From the NCBI RefSeq assembly GCF_009758255.1, contig NZ_WSEN01000009.1, positions 1-64,000 on the forward strand: 64,000 nucleotides of DNA, read 5' to 3'. The position numbers and the translations under genes are program-made. Each line of letters starts with the position of its first letter. Position 1 is the first letter of the stretch. Shown one piece after another: positions 48,080 through 54,677 of this stretch. The notes below the pieces were generated by a model. It was given only the letters and a program-made list of their open reading frames with translations, did not search any database and was not told the origin of the DNA. This DNA comes from Microbacterium sp. MAH-37. Lineage in GTDB: Bacteria > Actinomycetota > Actinomycetes > Actinomycetales > Microbacteriaceae.

Positions 48080-48461
48080 GCTCGTCACCTTCCGGCCGGA
48101 GGTTCAGCCCGAGAAGCCGCGCCCGCTGTGCTTCGGCGGCGAGCAGCACGCGATACAGGGCCGTCCGCTCGCCCTGCGACTGACACATCGCGAGGTCGAT
48201 GTGCGCTTGACGGATGACGCCGTCGATGCGGTCTTCGACCTCGGTGCGAAGGTGCTCGGCTTCGGCCTCACCGAGTCGGGCGTACGCGATGCGCGCGAGC
48301 TCCTGCGCCTCGATGAGCGAGATCCCCAGCCGGTCGGCGATGTCGCCCCAGGATGAGCCCTCGCGGCGCATCACGACCGCGCGAAGTGCCCGCTCGACGG
48401 CGCGATCGGCTTCGACGTCGGCGGCGACCGTCGCGAGGGCGTCGCCCTTCTTCTTACTCAT
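48069..48461 (-). CDS. Helix-turn-helix protein, possible terminase small subunit-like
   Basis: A 130-aa protein with a helix-turn-helix (SSWGDIADRLGISLIEAQELARIAY) followed by helices ending RVLLAAEAQRARLLGLN. That end recalls the (R)RAxLLGLD tail of phage terminase small subunits and related phage HTH proteins. If right, it could bind packaging DNA, as in satellites that redirect helper phage packaging. The pattern match is weak and a regulatory role is equally possible. Confidence 0.5.
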   Translation of the reverse strand: MSKKKGDALATVAADVEADRAVERALRAVVMRREGSSWGDIADRLGISLIEAQELARIAYARLGEAEAEHLRTEVEDRIDGVIRQAHIDLAMCQSQGERTALYRVLLAAEAQRARLLGLNLRPEGDEHAA

Positions 48462-49239
48462 CGTCGGCGCCGATGGTCATGTCGCCGAGGGCGGCGGGCT
48501 CGGAAGCGGGCGGCTCGTCGGCCTGATCTTCACCGGCGACCGGCACGACGACGTCGGGCGTCGAGCGCTCGGCGCCGCGCTGCACGTCGAGGGTTTCCAT
48601 CGCCTCGCCGATCGCGATGCCGATCCGGTCGAGCGCTTCGCCGACGTACGCGGCGGAGACGTCGAGCGGGAGCAGGGCGGGGATGCCGTCCGTCATCGGG
48701 ACGCTGCGCCCGCGCATGCGCGCGCCGTCGGTCAGGCGGTCGAGCAGACCGAGGGTCGAAATCGACTCGTCGAGCTCGACGCCCGCCTTCCGAAGCGTCT
48801 CGCGCGCCGAGGTGACGCGGAGGATCGCGGCGTCGGCGAGTCCCATGACCTCGGCGCGCCATGCCGGCGCGTGGTGCCGGATCGTCTCGACGACACGCGT
48901 GTGCGCCTTGCGGAGCGCCGTGTCACGGGCGTCGAACTCGATCCGGGCCTCTTCGAGCGCGTCTTGTGCGGCGCGGAGCTTCTTGACGAGCTTCTTCGCC
49001 GGCACGGTGCCGCCGTCTTCGGCCGCGTCGGCCGCTTCGGCGTCGATCTCGGCGCGGGCACGGTCGACGGCGCTGTCAGCAGCGCGGAGGGCGGCGCTCG
49101 CCTCGCGATGCTGCGCGGCCCGCTTCGCGAACTTCTCGACCGCCTCGCGCACGGCGGGGATCGGGATCCGCGTCGGCTCGGGGAGCGTGAGAAGCAGGGA
49201 TGCGCCCTCGCGGCTGTGGAGGTTGTAGGTGATGGTCAT
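48454..49239 (-). CDS. Hypothetical coiled-coil protein of the element
   Basis: A 261-aa protein with long charged helices in the middle (AVEKFAKRAAQHREASAALRAADSAVDRARAEIDAEAADA, in parts) and an acidic end with TIGADDE. No known domain. ATG 49239 overlaps the primase-polymerase stop (ATGA), and it overlaps the next gene by 8 bp. Confidence 0.6.
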   Translation of the reverse strand: MTITYNLHSREGASLLLTLPEPTRIPIPAVREAVEKFAKRAAQHREASAALRAADSAVDRARAEIDAEAADAAEDGGTVPAKKLVKKLRAAQDALEEARIEFDARDTALRKAHTRVVETIRHHAPAWRAEVMGLADAAILRVTSARETLRKAGVELDESISTLGLLDRLTDGARMRGRSVPMTDGIPALLPLDVSAAYVGEALDRIGIAIGEAMETLDVQRGAERSTPDVVVPVAGEDQADEPPASEPAALGDMTIGADDE

Positions 49240-51311
49240 GACTTGCCCTTCTTCGTGGTGGTGGTCGGTCGTGCTGGGGTCGTGAGAGCGATCGACGCGA
49301 CGTCGATGCCGGGTGCGAGTGAGTAGCGCCATGTGGTCGTCTCGCGAAGGCTCATGCCCGTAACCGTGACTTCGTCGTCCTTCGTGAGAAGGCCGAGAAG
49401 GTCGAGCGCCTGTAGCTGCCGGTCGACGGTCGAGCGCGGCTTGTCGACGCGCTTGACGACGTCGCGGAGCGGCGTCCACTCGTTCGCCGCGACGTCTTCG
49501 AGGATTTCGAGCCGGAGCGGCGGCATCGAGTCACGGGCGACCCGGATCGCGAGGGCGAGAGCGTCGCCGCGCGCGAGTCCGATCGCCATGCCGCCACGGA
49601 AGATCTGCGCGAGTTGCTTCGCGAATCGGGTCGGCATCTCGGGCGCGTGCGAGTCGATCACGTTGCCGCGATAGTCGACGTCGACCGCCGTTCGGGCGAG
49701 CGTGACGAGATCGGCGGCGGCGAGGATGCGCGCCGACTCGTCGTCGTCCGGCCCTTCGGCGCGGAGGTCGGCCCCTTCGAGCACGCCGGCCGCGGCGGCG
49801 GCGAGCTCGGCGCGCATCGCGTCCTCGCTGCCCGTGTTGCCGATCGCCTTCCGTCCAGCGGCAATGCGGCCCGTCGTCGAGTCCATCCGCACGACGACGA
49901 AGCGGTCGCCGAAGGCCGAGATCGTGTCGGCGTGCGCGCGATCCCATGCGGTCGTGACGGCACCGATGACGACGAGTCGCCCTTTCCATTCGAGCGACCG
50001 TCCGCCGTCGGTGCCGACGTTGCGGATCCAGTGCCCGTCGTAGACCTCGCGGAGCGCGGCGAACACCTGCCCGCGCGCGGTGCGATCCATCGAAAGCATC
50101 GACGTCACGTCCTTCGGGACGAGAATCCCGCTCTTGCCGATCTCATGCAGCAGACCGCCCGTCGCGTTCGCGGAGCGCTCCCCCTTCGAGGTCGCCGAGA
50201 GAAGCGCGCCCTCCGAAGCGATCGCCGAGACGACGTGCGCGCCGGCACCCGCGAGCGATTGAACCGTCTCCGTCTTCGCGTTGCCCGAGCCCGAGATCAG
50301 CAGCAGCCATGCGGGATCCCCGTCCATCCGCTCGATGACAGCCGCGGCGAGCACGGCGTCGAGGGCGCCGAGGTCGTAATCGGTGCCGAGCCACCCGCGG
50401 AAGGCGTCGTGACAGGCGGTGAGCGACATCGGCTCGGGGCGCGGCGGCTCCGCGGCGCGTGCGGCGTGACGAGCGGCGATCGCGCGCTTGTCGCCCTTCG
50501 TGAGCTTGAACGTCACGAGCGGAAGGCCGAAACGGCGCACGCTGCCCGCGAGCGCCTTATCGAAGTGCGACTCGTACTCAGCGCCCCAGCCGTGCGCGTA
50601 CGTCTCGCGGGCTTCGTCGACCGCCTTCGCGACGCCCGGATGCCCCGCCTGACCGAGCCGCACGAGATCGGCGACGGCTTCGAGCATGTCGGCGTGGCTC
50701 ATGTCGCGCGGCCAGAAGCGCCCGAGCGCCTTCCTCACCGGCTTCGACGGCTTGCCGGCGGTGAGCCGCGCGCGGAAGGTGTCGACGTCGGCGTCTGTGC
50801 CGCGAGCGACGGTTGCCGTCCGCTCGCGGGCCGCGATCAGCCAATCGGGCGCCGGGGTGAGGTCGTCGATCGACGCGGGCGGCGCGGCGTAGAGGATCGC
50901 GTATGACTCGCCCGTGCGGCGGTCGATTCCGCTGCCCTTCTCGAAGAGATCAGCGGTGCCGTTCGGGAGCTCGACACCGGCGGGCGCGGCGTACCACGCG
51001 TGCGAGCCGCCCGACGGCGTCCTCTGCCGCCACGTCGGCGGGAGCGCGTACCCGAGCCGCGTGAGCGCGCCGAGTCCGTCCTTCCCGCCCGTGACGTCGA
51101 AGTCGGCGATCGCGAGTCCCGAGGGACCGGCGACGACGCCGGGAAGCGCGTCGGGGCGCTTCTCCCACCATGCGCGGATCGTGTCGAGGTCGGTCGTCGC
51201 ATCCTTGAGGCCGCGCGGCACGAGCTTGCCGATCGGGCGCTTGTCAGCGCCGCACGGGAGCACGTGCCAGCCGAGCGCCGCGGCCGCTTCGGCACGGTCG
51301 ACGGCGCTCAC
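49236..51311 (-). CDS. Bifunctional primase-polymerase with ATPase domain
   Basis: A 691-aa replication protein. Residues about 8-170 form an AEP Prim-Pol domain: GWHVLPCGADKRPIGKL, catalytic IADFDV, and SGGSHAWY. The middle has an ATPase-like motif LLLISGSGNAKTETVQSLAG (Walker A type) and VPKDVTSMLSM, and the C-terminus a winged helix (LRDVVKRVDKPRSTVDRQLQALDLLGLL). Such proteins replicate plasmids, AICEs and phage satellites. GTG 51311 overlaps the upstream stop (GTGA). It is the strongest evidence that the element can replicate. Confidence 0.88.
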   Translation of the reverse strand: MSAVDRAEAAAALGWHVLPCGADKRPIGKLVPRGLKDATTDLDTIRAWWEKRPDALPGVVAGPSGLAIADFDVTGGKDGLGALTRLGYALPPTWRQRTPSGGSHAWYAAPAGVELPNGTADLFEKGSGIDRRTGESYAILYAAPPASIDDLTPAPDWLIAARERTATVARGTDADVDTFRARLTAGKPSKPVRKALGRFWPRDMSHADMLEAVADLVRLGQAGHPGVAKAVDEARETYAHGWGAEYESHFDKALAGSVRRFGLPLVTFKLTKGDKRAIAARHAARAAEPPRPEPMSLTACHDAFRGWLGTDYDLGALDAVLAAAVIERMDGDPAWLLLISGSGNAKTETVQSLAGAGAHVVSAIASEGALLSATSKGERSANATGGLLHEIGKSGILVPKDVTSMLSMDRTARGQVFAALREVYDGHWIRNVGTDGGRSLEWKGRLVVIGAVTTAWDRAHADTISAFGDRFVVVRMDSTTGRIAAGRKAIGNTGSEDAMRAELAAAAAGVLEGADLRAEGPDDDESARILAAADLVTLARTAVDVDYRGNVIDSHAPEMPTRFAKQLAQIFRGGMAIGLARGDALALAIRVARDSMPPLRLEILEDVAANEWTPLRDVVKRVDKPRSTVDRQLQALDLLGLLTKDDEVTVTGMSLRETTTWRYSLAPGIDVASIALTTPARPTTTTKKGKS

Positions 51312-51664
51312 GAGTCGCCCCGTCGTCGTACGGCATCGGCCGCGGCCTCAGCGGCGGCGGTGCGCGCGATGATGATCGCCTCACGCCGCCGCGCCTCACG
51401 GTTCGGCCACTCGCGATCGGGGTAGCGGCGATCGACCTCTTCGAGCCACGGTTCGAGGTCGTCAGCGGACGGCTCGGGACGGTGCTTCTTCGTCGGCGGA
51501 AGCCCCGCGGCGGCGCGGCGCTCATTCTCACGCGCCCACCGCGCTTCGGACGCCTTCCGGGCGCGCTCGGAGCGCACCTCGGGCGGCATGTTCGCCGCTG
51601 CGCGCAGACCGCCGAGCGAGCTCCCGCGATGCGTGGCCGGCGGCGTCCGCTTCTCGGCGCTCAT
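51308..51664 (-). CDS. Basic hypothetical protein of the element
   Basis: A 118-aa basic protein (ERARKASEARWARENERRAAAGLPPTKKHRPEP in parts, and EWPNREARRREAIIIARTAA). No known domain. Its stop overlaps the primase-polymerase start and its ATG overlaps the stop of the excisionase-like gene (ATGA). A helix-rich accessory of replication or regulation is possible. Confidence 0.6.
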   Translation of the reverse strand: MSAEKRTPPATHRGSSLGGLRAAANMPPEVRSERARKASEARWARENERRAAAGLPPTKKHRPEPSADDLEPWLEEVDRRYPDREWPNREARRREAIIIARTAAAEAAADAVRRRGDS

Positions 51665-51870
51665 CGGTCGGCCTTCGCGATCGTCAGCGCACGGCCCGAG
51701 ATCGAGTCGAGGTCGACGCGGATGCGACGCGGCGAGATGCGCTCGGCGTAGATGACGCCCGCGGCGATCTGGCGACGGATGGTCTTCGCGGAGACGGTCG
51801 CCTCAACGGCGGCATCGGAGATCGTGCCCCAGCGTCGAGCGCGGGGCTGAGAGTCGGCGTGAGCAGCCAT
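51661..51870 (-). CDS. Excisionase-like helix-turn-helix protein
   Basis: A 69-aa protein: TISDAAVEATVSAKTIRRQIAAGVIYAERIS with RIRVDLDSI fits the MerR/excisionase (HTH_17) fold in which a short helix-turn-helix is followed by a wing. It is the first gene of the leftward operon; an 8-bp perfect inverted repeat lies 10 bp upstream of its start. Likely roles are directional excision with the integrase, or repression of its own operon. Confidence 0.75.
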   Translation of the reverse strand: MAAHADSQPRARRWGTISDAAVEATVSAKTIRRQIAAGVIYAERISPRRIRVDLDSISGRALTIAKADR

Positions 51871-51880
51871 GACAAGCCAA

Positions 51881-51898
51881 TCGGTAGCAAGCTACCGA
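51881..51898. promoter_or_regulatory. Operator-like palindrome TCGGTAGC-aa-GCTACCGA
   Basis: A perfect 8-bp inverted repeat with a 2-bp spacer, directly upstream of the xis-like gene and therefore of the whole operon. A probable binding site for a regulator that keeps the operon off. Confidence 0.6.
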
Positions 51899-52525
51899 CG
51901 CCGTCCCGCCGACTCACGAAGTTCGGCTCTCCACTCTTGCGAGCGGGCTACTCGTCGCGGGGCTCCTGCATCGCGCGTCGCCCTCTTCCGGTACTCGCCC
52001 CGCGCGGCTTTCCCGGCTGACCCCCTGCACACAGGCGATCTCCTGAACCCCGCCTCGCGACGGCCCCGATCTCGGGAGGAACTTCGTTTGGTCGATGTGT
52101 TCCGCGGGGAACATCGTCCGATCCGGTGCGCCTACATTAACACGGCTTCGACTTAGGAGCGTTCTGAGGCGTTCGGGCGTGTCGTGGCGGCGCTCCCCTC
52201 TCCGACCGGCCTTCGAGTGGCGGCGGGGCAGGTAAAGGCGCAGCGGAGGTTCACCAGAGTTGTGGGTAGGGGTGTGGGTACGGCGGTACGCGTTCACGCC
52301 CTCTTTCTGGGGGTAGGGGGGTTACCCACAAATCTGGTGAGGCTTTTCGTCCCGCTGAGCGCCTTATCGTCGTCGAGCGCGGCACTTAGGACTCGGGTAC
52401 GGCGCCCTTACCGTGCTGAGGGCGGGGTGAGCGAACGGATAGCGCGGATCTCGCCCGCCCTCCACCTCGGTCGCCCGGGATCCCGCGGCAACGTCGCCCG
52501 TGTACTGGACGCGCATCGCTGTACC
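51899..52525. other. Noncoding end region of the element, candidate origin
   Basis: This 0.63-kb stretch shows no supported gene. It holds an imperfect 17-bp inverted repeat (52252-52268 with 52323-52339, 16 of 17 matching) enclosing 54 bp. GTGGGTA occurs at 52262 and 52274 on plus and inside the right arm on minus. A smaller palindrome GTTCC-gcgg-GGAAC is at 52100-52113. Lying next to the att and the replication gene operon, it is a reasonable place for the replication origin, the xis promoter or packaging sites. Confidence 0.45.
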
Positions 52526-52547
52526 TTGGGGCACGCTTAGGGCACGC
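52526..52547 (+). repeat. Right array of TTRGGGCACG sites
   Basis: TTGGGGCACGC at 52526 and TTAGGGCACGC at 52537, two tandem 11-bp units in the same orientation as the three at the left end. They lie about 45-65 bp inside attR. Confidence 0.65.
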
Positions 52548-52562
52548 ACTCCCCCGGATACG

Positions 52563-52590
52563 AAAAAACCCCGGCTTTACCGGGGCTTTT
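52563..52590 (-). terminator. Element-borne terminator for tRNA-Val(GAC)
   Basis: On the minus strand a CCCCGG-taaag-CCGGGG stem is followed by TTTTTT, an unusually canonical intrinsic terminator for this genome. It sits immediately 3' of the tRNA, inside the element. Confidence 0.8.
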
Positions 52591-52620
52591 CTCTGTGCGC
52601 GATACTGGGATCGAACCAGT
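52590..52620. repeat. attR, overlapping the tRNA-Val 3' end
   Basis: Right copy of the 31-bp direct repeat. Positions 52597-52620 are the T-arm and acceptor 3' strand of the intact tRNA-Val gene. Confidence 0.9.
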
Positions 52621-52667
52621 GACCTCTTCCGTGTCAGGGAAGCGCGCTACCGCTGCGCCAATCGCGC
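52596..52667 (-). tRNA. tRNA-Val (GAC anticodon)
   Basis: Folds as a cloverleaf: acceptor GCGCGAT/ATCGCGC, D-arm GCGC/GCGC, anticodon stem CTTCC/GGAAG with loop CTGACAC (anticodon GAC), T-arm ACTGG-TTCGATC-CCAGT, discriminator A. CCA is not encoded. It is intact despite the element inserted at its 3' end. Confidence 0.95.
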
Positions 52668-52692
52668 CCAATGGGCTATTCAGTTGTTCGAG

Positions 52693-52763
52693 AGGTGGCG
52701 ACGGGATTCGAACCCGTGTAAACGGCTTTGCAGGCCGGTGCCTAGCCGCTCGGCCACGCCACC
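52693..52763 (-). tRNA. tRNA-Cys (GCA anticodon)
   Basis: Acceptor GGTGGCG/CGCCACC, anticodon loop CTGCAAA (anticodon GCA), T-arm ACGGG-TTCGAAT-CCCGT, discriminator U as expected for tRNA-Cys. The first anticodon-stem pair seems to be a C-U mismatch. Confidence 0.93.
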
Positions 52764-52818
52764 GCGAGGTGGATTCGAACCCACATGCCAGCACCCCTGG
52801 CTGGGGCACTTGCACTCG
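52764..52818 (-). pseudogene. tRNA-like relic between tRNA-Gly and tRNA-Cys
   Basis: 55 bp on the minus strand containing TGTGGGTTCGAATCCACCTC, which looks like a T-arm with a distorted stem, and a CCCC/GGGG hairpin. It is too short for a tRNA and shows no full acceptor stem. It may be a decayed tRNA gene or only spacer with a chance resemblance. Confidence 0.3.
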
Positions 52819-52891
52819 AGCGGATGACGAGACTCGAACTCGCGACCCTCACCTTGGCAAGGTGATGCGCTACCAACTGCGCTACATCCGC
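52819..52891 (-). tRNA. tRNA-Gly (GCC anticodon), minus copy
   Basis: Acceptor GCGGATG/CATCCGC, anticodon stem TCACC/GGTGA with loop TTGCCAA (anticodon GCC), discriminator U. Identical over its 73 bp to the plus-strand copy at 53179-53251. First tRNA of the minus cluster Gly-Cys-Val. Confidence 0.95.
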
Positions 52892-53104
52892 ATACTGTTC
52901 AGTTTTTCCTGCTGTCCGGCGTACCGGGCACTCGAAATACATTAGCTCAGGATCAGAGGTTCGCCAAACCGGATGACGCCACCGGGCGTGTCCGCGCGAT
53001 ACCTCGCCGACCCGCCACGCCCGGACCGTGCCCCGATGTCTGGACGGCCCTCGGCATCAGGTATGCTTTTCATTCGTGCCGCAGTGCACAGAACAATTAC
53101 ACAT

Positions 53105-53177
53105 GGGCGATTGGCGCAGTTGGTAGCGCGCTTCCTTCACACGGAAGAGGTCGTCGGTTCGAGTCCGGCATCGCCCA
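53105..53177 (+). tRNA. tRNA-Val (CAC anticodon)
   Basis: Acceptor GGGCGAT/ATCGCCC, anticodon stem CTTCC/GGAAG with loop TTCACAC (anticodon CAC), T-arm GTCGG-TTCGAGT-CCGGC, discriminator A. It lies 1 bp before a tRNA-Gly on the same strand. The 213-bp gap to the minus tRNA-Gly should hold two divergent tRNA promoters. Confidence 0.95.
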
Positions 53178-53178
53178 C

Positions 53179-53251
53179 GCGGATGTAGCGCAGTTGGTAG
53201 CGCATCACCTTGCCAAGGTGAGGGTCGCGAGTTCGAGTCTCGTCATCCGCT
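53179..53251 (+). tRNA. tRNA-Gly (GCC anticodon), plus copy
   Basis: Same sequence as the tRNA-Gly at 52819-52891 on the opposite strand. It follows tRNA-Val(CAC) by 1 bp, so both are on one transcript. Confidence 0.95.
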
Positions 53252-53259
53252 CCACGTCC

Positions 53260-53290
53260 GAAGCCCGGGATCGTTCCGATCCCGGGCTTC
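53260..53290. terminator. Terminator of the tRNA-Val-Gly unit
   Basis: A perfect 14-bp stem (53260-53273 with 53277-53290, GAAGCCCGGGATCG) with a 3-nt loop, 8 bp past the tRNA and 13 bp from the convergent PemK-like gene stop, so it can serve both. Confidence 0.8.
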
Positions 53291-53303
53291 GTCGTTCTCC
53301 GAC

Positions 53304-53861
53304 TCAGTCCGTCCGAGCCCAGCCGTACCGGCGCATCAGCGCGGCGACCACGCGCTTGTACCTCTCCTTGTCGAGGATCGCCGCCTCGCGGCGCATCCCC
53401 CGGTCATGCACGCTGTAGAGCTGTTCGATGTCCACCCAGGACTCCCGCCCCTGGCCGTCCCATCCTCCTGAGCCGATGGACAGGTAGTCGCGGTCGCCGT
53501 CGTGCGGCTTGCTGGTCATGCGCACCGCGTAGACCCGGTCCGCAGACTGGCGGCCGATCACGAGCACGGGACGGTCCTTGCCTCGGCCGTCATTCTCCTC
53601 ATAAGGAACCCAGGTCCAGATGACCTCACCGGCGTCCGGCGCACCGTCGCGCTGAGGCGCGTAGGAGACGCGCAGATCGCGGATGCGGTCCGGGTCGATC
53701 CGGATCGTCTCCGTGCCCGGCATCCGCCCCGCCTCCGCCCCCGAGCCCTGCTGCGCCTGGTCGGGAAGGCGCGGCCTGACGGGGGTCGTGGTCGATTCCT
53801 GACGCAGCAACTTCTGCAGCACATCGACGAGCGTGGACAGGATGCCGTTGGTCTTACTCAC
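53304..53861 (-). CDS. PemK/MazF-like domain protein, orphan
   Basis: A 185-aa protein. After an N-terminal helix and a disordered region (about 20-55), the C-terminal part, VIWTWVPYEENDGRGKDRPVLVIGR and then VYAVRMTSKPHDGDRDYL, fits a PemK/MazF-type mRNA interferase fold. The long N-terminus is not usual in toxins. No antitoxin gene is adjacent. The start is GTG 53861. Related chromosomal proteins without antitoxin occur in actinobacteria, so a toxin function is not certain. Confidence 0.75.
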   Translation of the reverse strand: MSKTNGILSTLVDVLQKLLRQESTTTPVRPRLPDQAQQGSGAEAGRMPGTETIRIDPDRIRDLRVSYAPQRDGAPDAGEVIWTWVPYEENDGRGKDRPVLVIGRQSADRVYAVRMTSKPHDGDRDYLSIGSGGWDGQGRESWVDIEQLYSVHDRGMRREAAILDKERYKRVVAALMRRYGWARTD

Positions 53862-53962
53862 TCGCCCACCCTAGGTGAGGCACACGGCTGTCCACACTGG
53901 GCGTGTTGCTATGCTCGAACGGATCTCTCGTCATCCCGAGCGAGAACGAATAGGAGACACGC

Positions 53963-54613
53963 GTGATCGACCTCGAGAAAGTCAACGGCGACTGGGAATT
54001 CGACCCCACACACACTCGCATCGGGTTCTCCGCGAAGCACGCCATGGTGACCACTGTCCGCGGCGCGTTCAATGAGATCACCGGTCACCTGCACGTTGAC
54101 ACCGAGAACCCGGATCAGTCCTGGGCGAAGGTCGTCATGCAGGTCGGCAGCGTCGACACCCGAGTGCAGCAGCGTGATGAGCACCTCCGCAGCGCCGACT
54201 TCTTCGACGCCGAGAAGTGGCCGGAGATCACCTTCGTCAGCACGCACATCGAAGAGGTCGACGACCGCGCGTTCTCGGTGACCGGTGACCTGACGATCCG
54301 CGACGTCACCAAGCAGGTCATGATCCCGCTCGCGCTGATCGGTCTCGAGACCGGCGCCTACGGCGAGCTCCGCGCCGGCTTCGAGGGCACGCGTCGTCTG
54401 AACCGCCGCGACTTCGGCCTGGTGTGGAACACCCCGCTGGATTCCGGTGGCGTGCTCGTCTCCGAGAAGATCACGCTCGAGTTCGAGATCTCCGCCGTCA
54501 AGGTCGAGGCGTCGGATGAGGATGCCGCTGAGCAGGCCGAGTCCGACGAGGAGAAGCCTGCTGAGGATGCCGCCGAGGGCGAAGCCGCCACTGAGGGCTC
54601 CGACGAGTCCTGA
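53963..54613 (+). CDS. YceI family protein
   Basis: A 216-aa lipocalin-like protein, probably binding an isoprenoid-type lipid. The YceI pattern is clear: WEFDPTHTRIGFSAKHAMVTTVRG, RDEHLRSADFFDAEKWPEITF and LTIRDVTKQVMIPL. No signal peptide, so it is cytoplasmic. The last 40 residues are a low-complexity acidic tail (D, E, A) not part of the domain. GTG 53963 follows TAGGAG. Confidence 0.92.
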   Translation: MIDLEKVNGDWEFDPTHTRIGFSAKHAMVTTVRGAFNEITGHLHVDTENPDQSWAKVVMQVGSVDTRVQQRDEHLRSADFFDAEKWPEITFVSTHIEEVDDRAFSVTGDLTIRDVTKQVMIPLALIGLETGAYGELRAGFEGTRRLNRRDFGLVWNTPLDSGGVLVSEKITLEFEISAVKVEASDEDAAEQAESDEEKPAEDAAEGEAATEGSDES

Positions 54614-54632
54614 GCGTCCCAGACGCAGACGA

Positions 54633-54664
54633 AGAGGCGGGGATCCGATCGGATCCCCGCCTCT
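54633..54664. terminator. Hairpin between yceI and amtB
   Basis: A perfect 14-bp stem (54633-54646 with 54651-54664, AGAGGCGGGGATCC) with a GATC loop. It stands 20 bp after the YceI stop and 14 bp from the amtB stop, so it probably terminates both convergent genes. Confidence 0.8.
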
Positions 54665-54677
54665 TGCGCGTCGTGCC

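Larger units (their letters stand above)
44685..52620. mobile_element. Integrated element in tRNA-Val(GAC), candidate phage satellite
   Basis: About 7.9 kb between two identical 31-bp sequences, the right one covering the 3' 24 nt of an intact tRNA-Val gene. Contents: tyrosine integrase (rightward), a 78-aa gene, three hairpins, then a leftward operon of ten tightly coupled genes running from an excisionase-like protein through a primase-polymerase/ATPase to a tail-like protein. It has no capsid, portal, large terminase, lysis, relaxase or TraB-like gene. The gene set fits a phage satellite or a reduced AICE (actinomycete integrative element) lacking transfer genes. Integration at the tRNA, xis, int and rep functions are what is known of both classes; the assignment is inference. 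Confidence 0.85.

Noticed and set aside
44685..52620. AICE (conjugative) interpretation of the element
   Set aside because: Not ruled out, but no TraB/FtsK-like translocase or other transfer gene was found, so full self-transfer is not supported.
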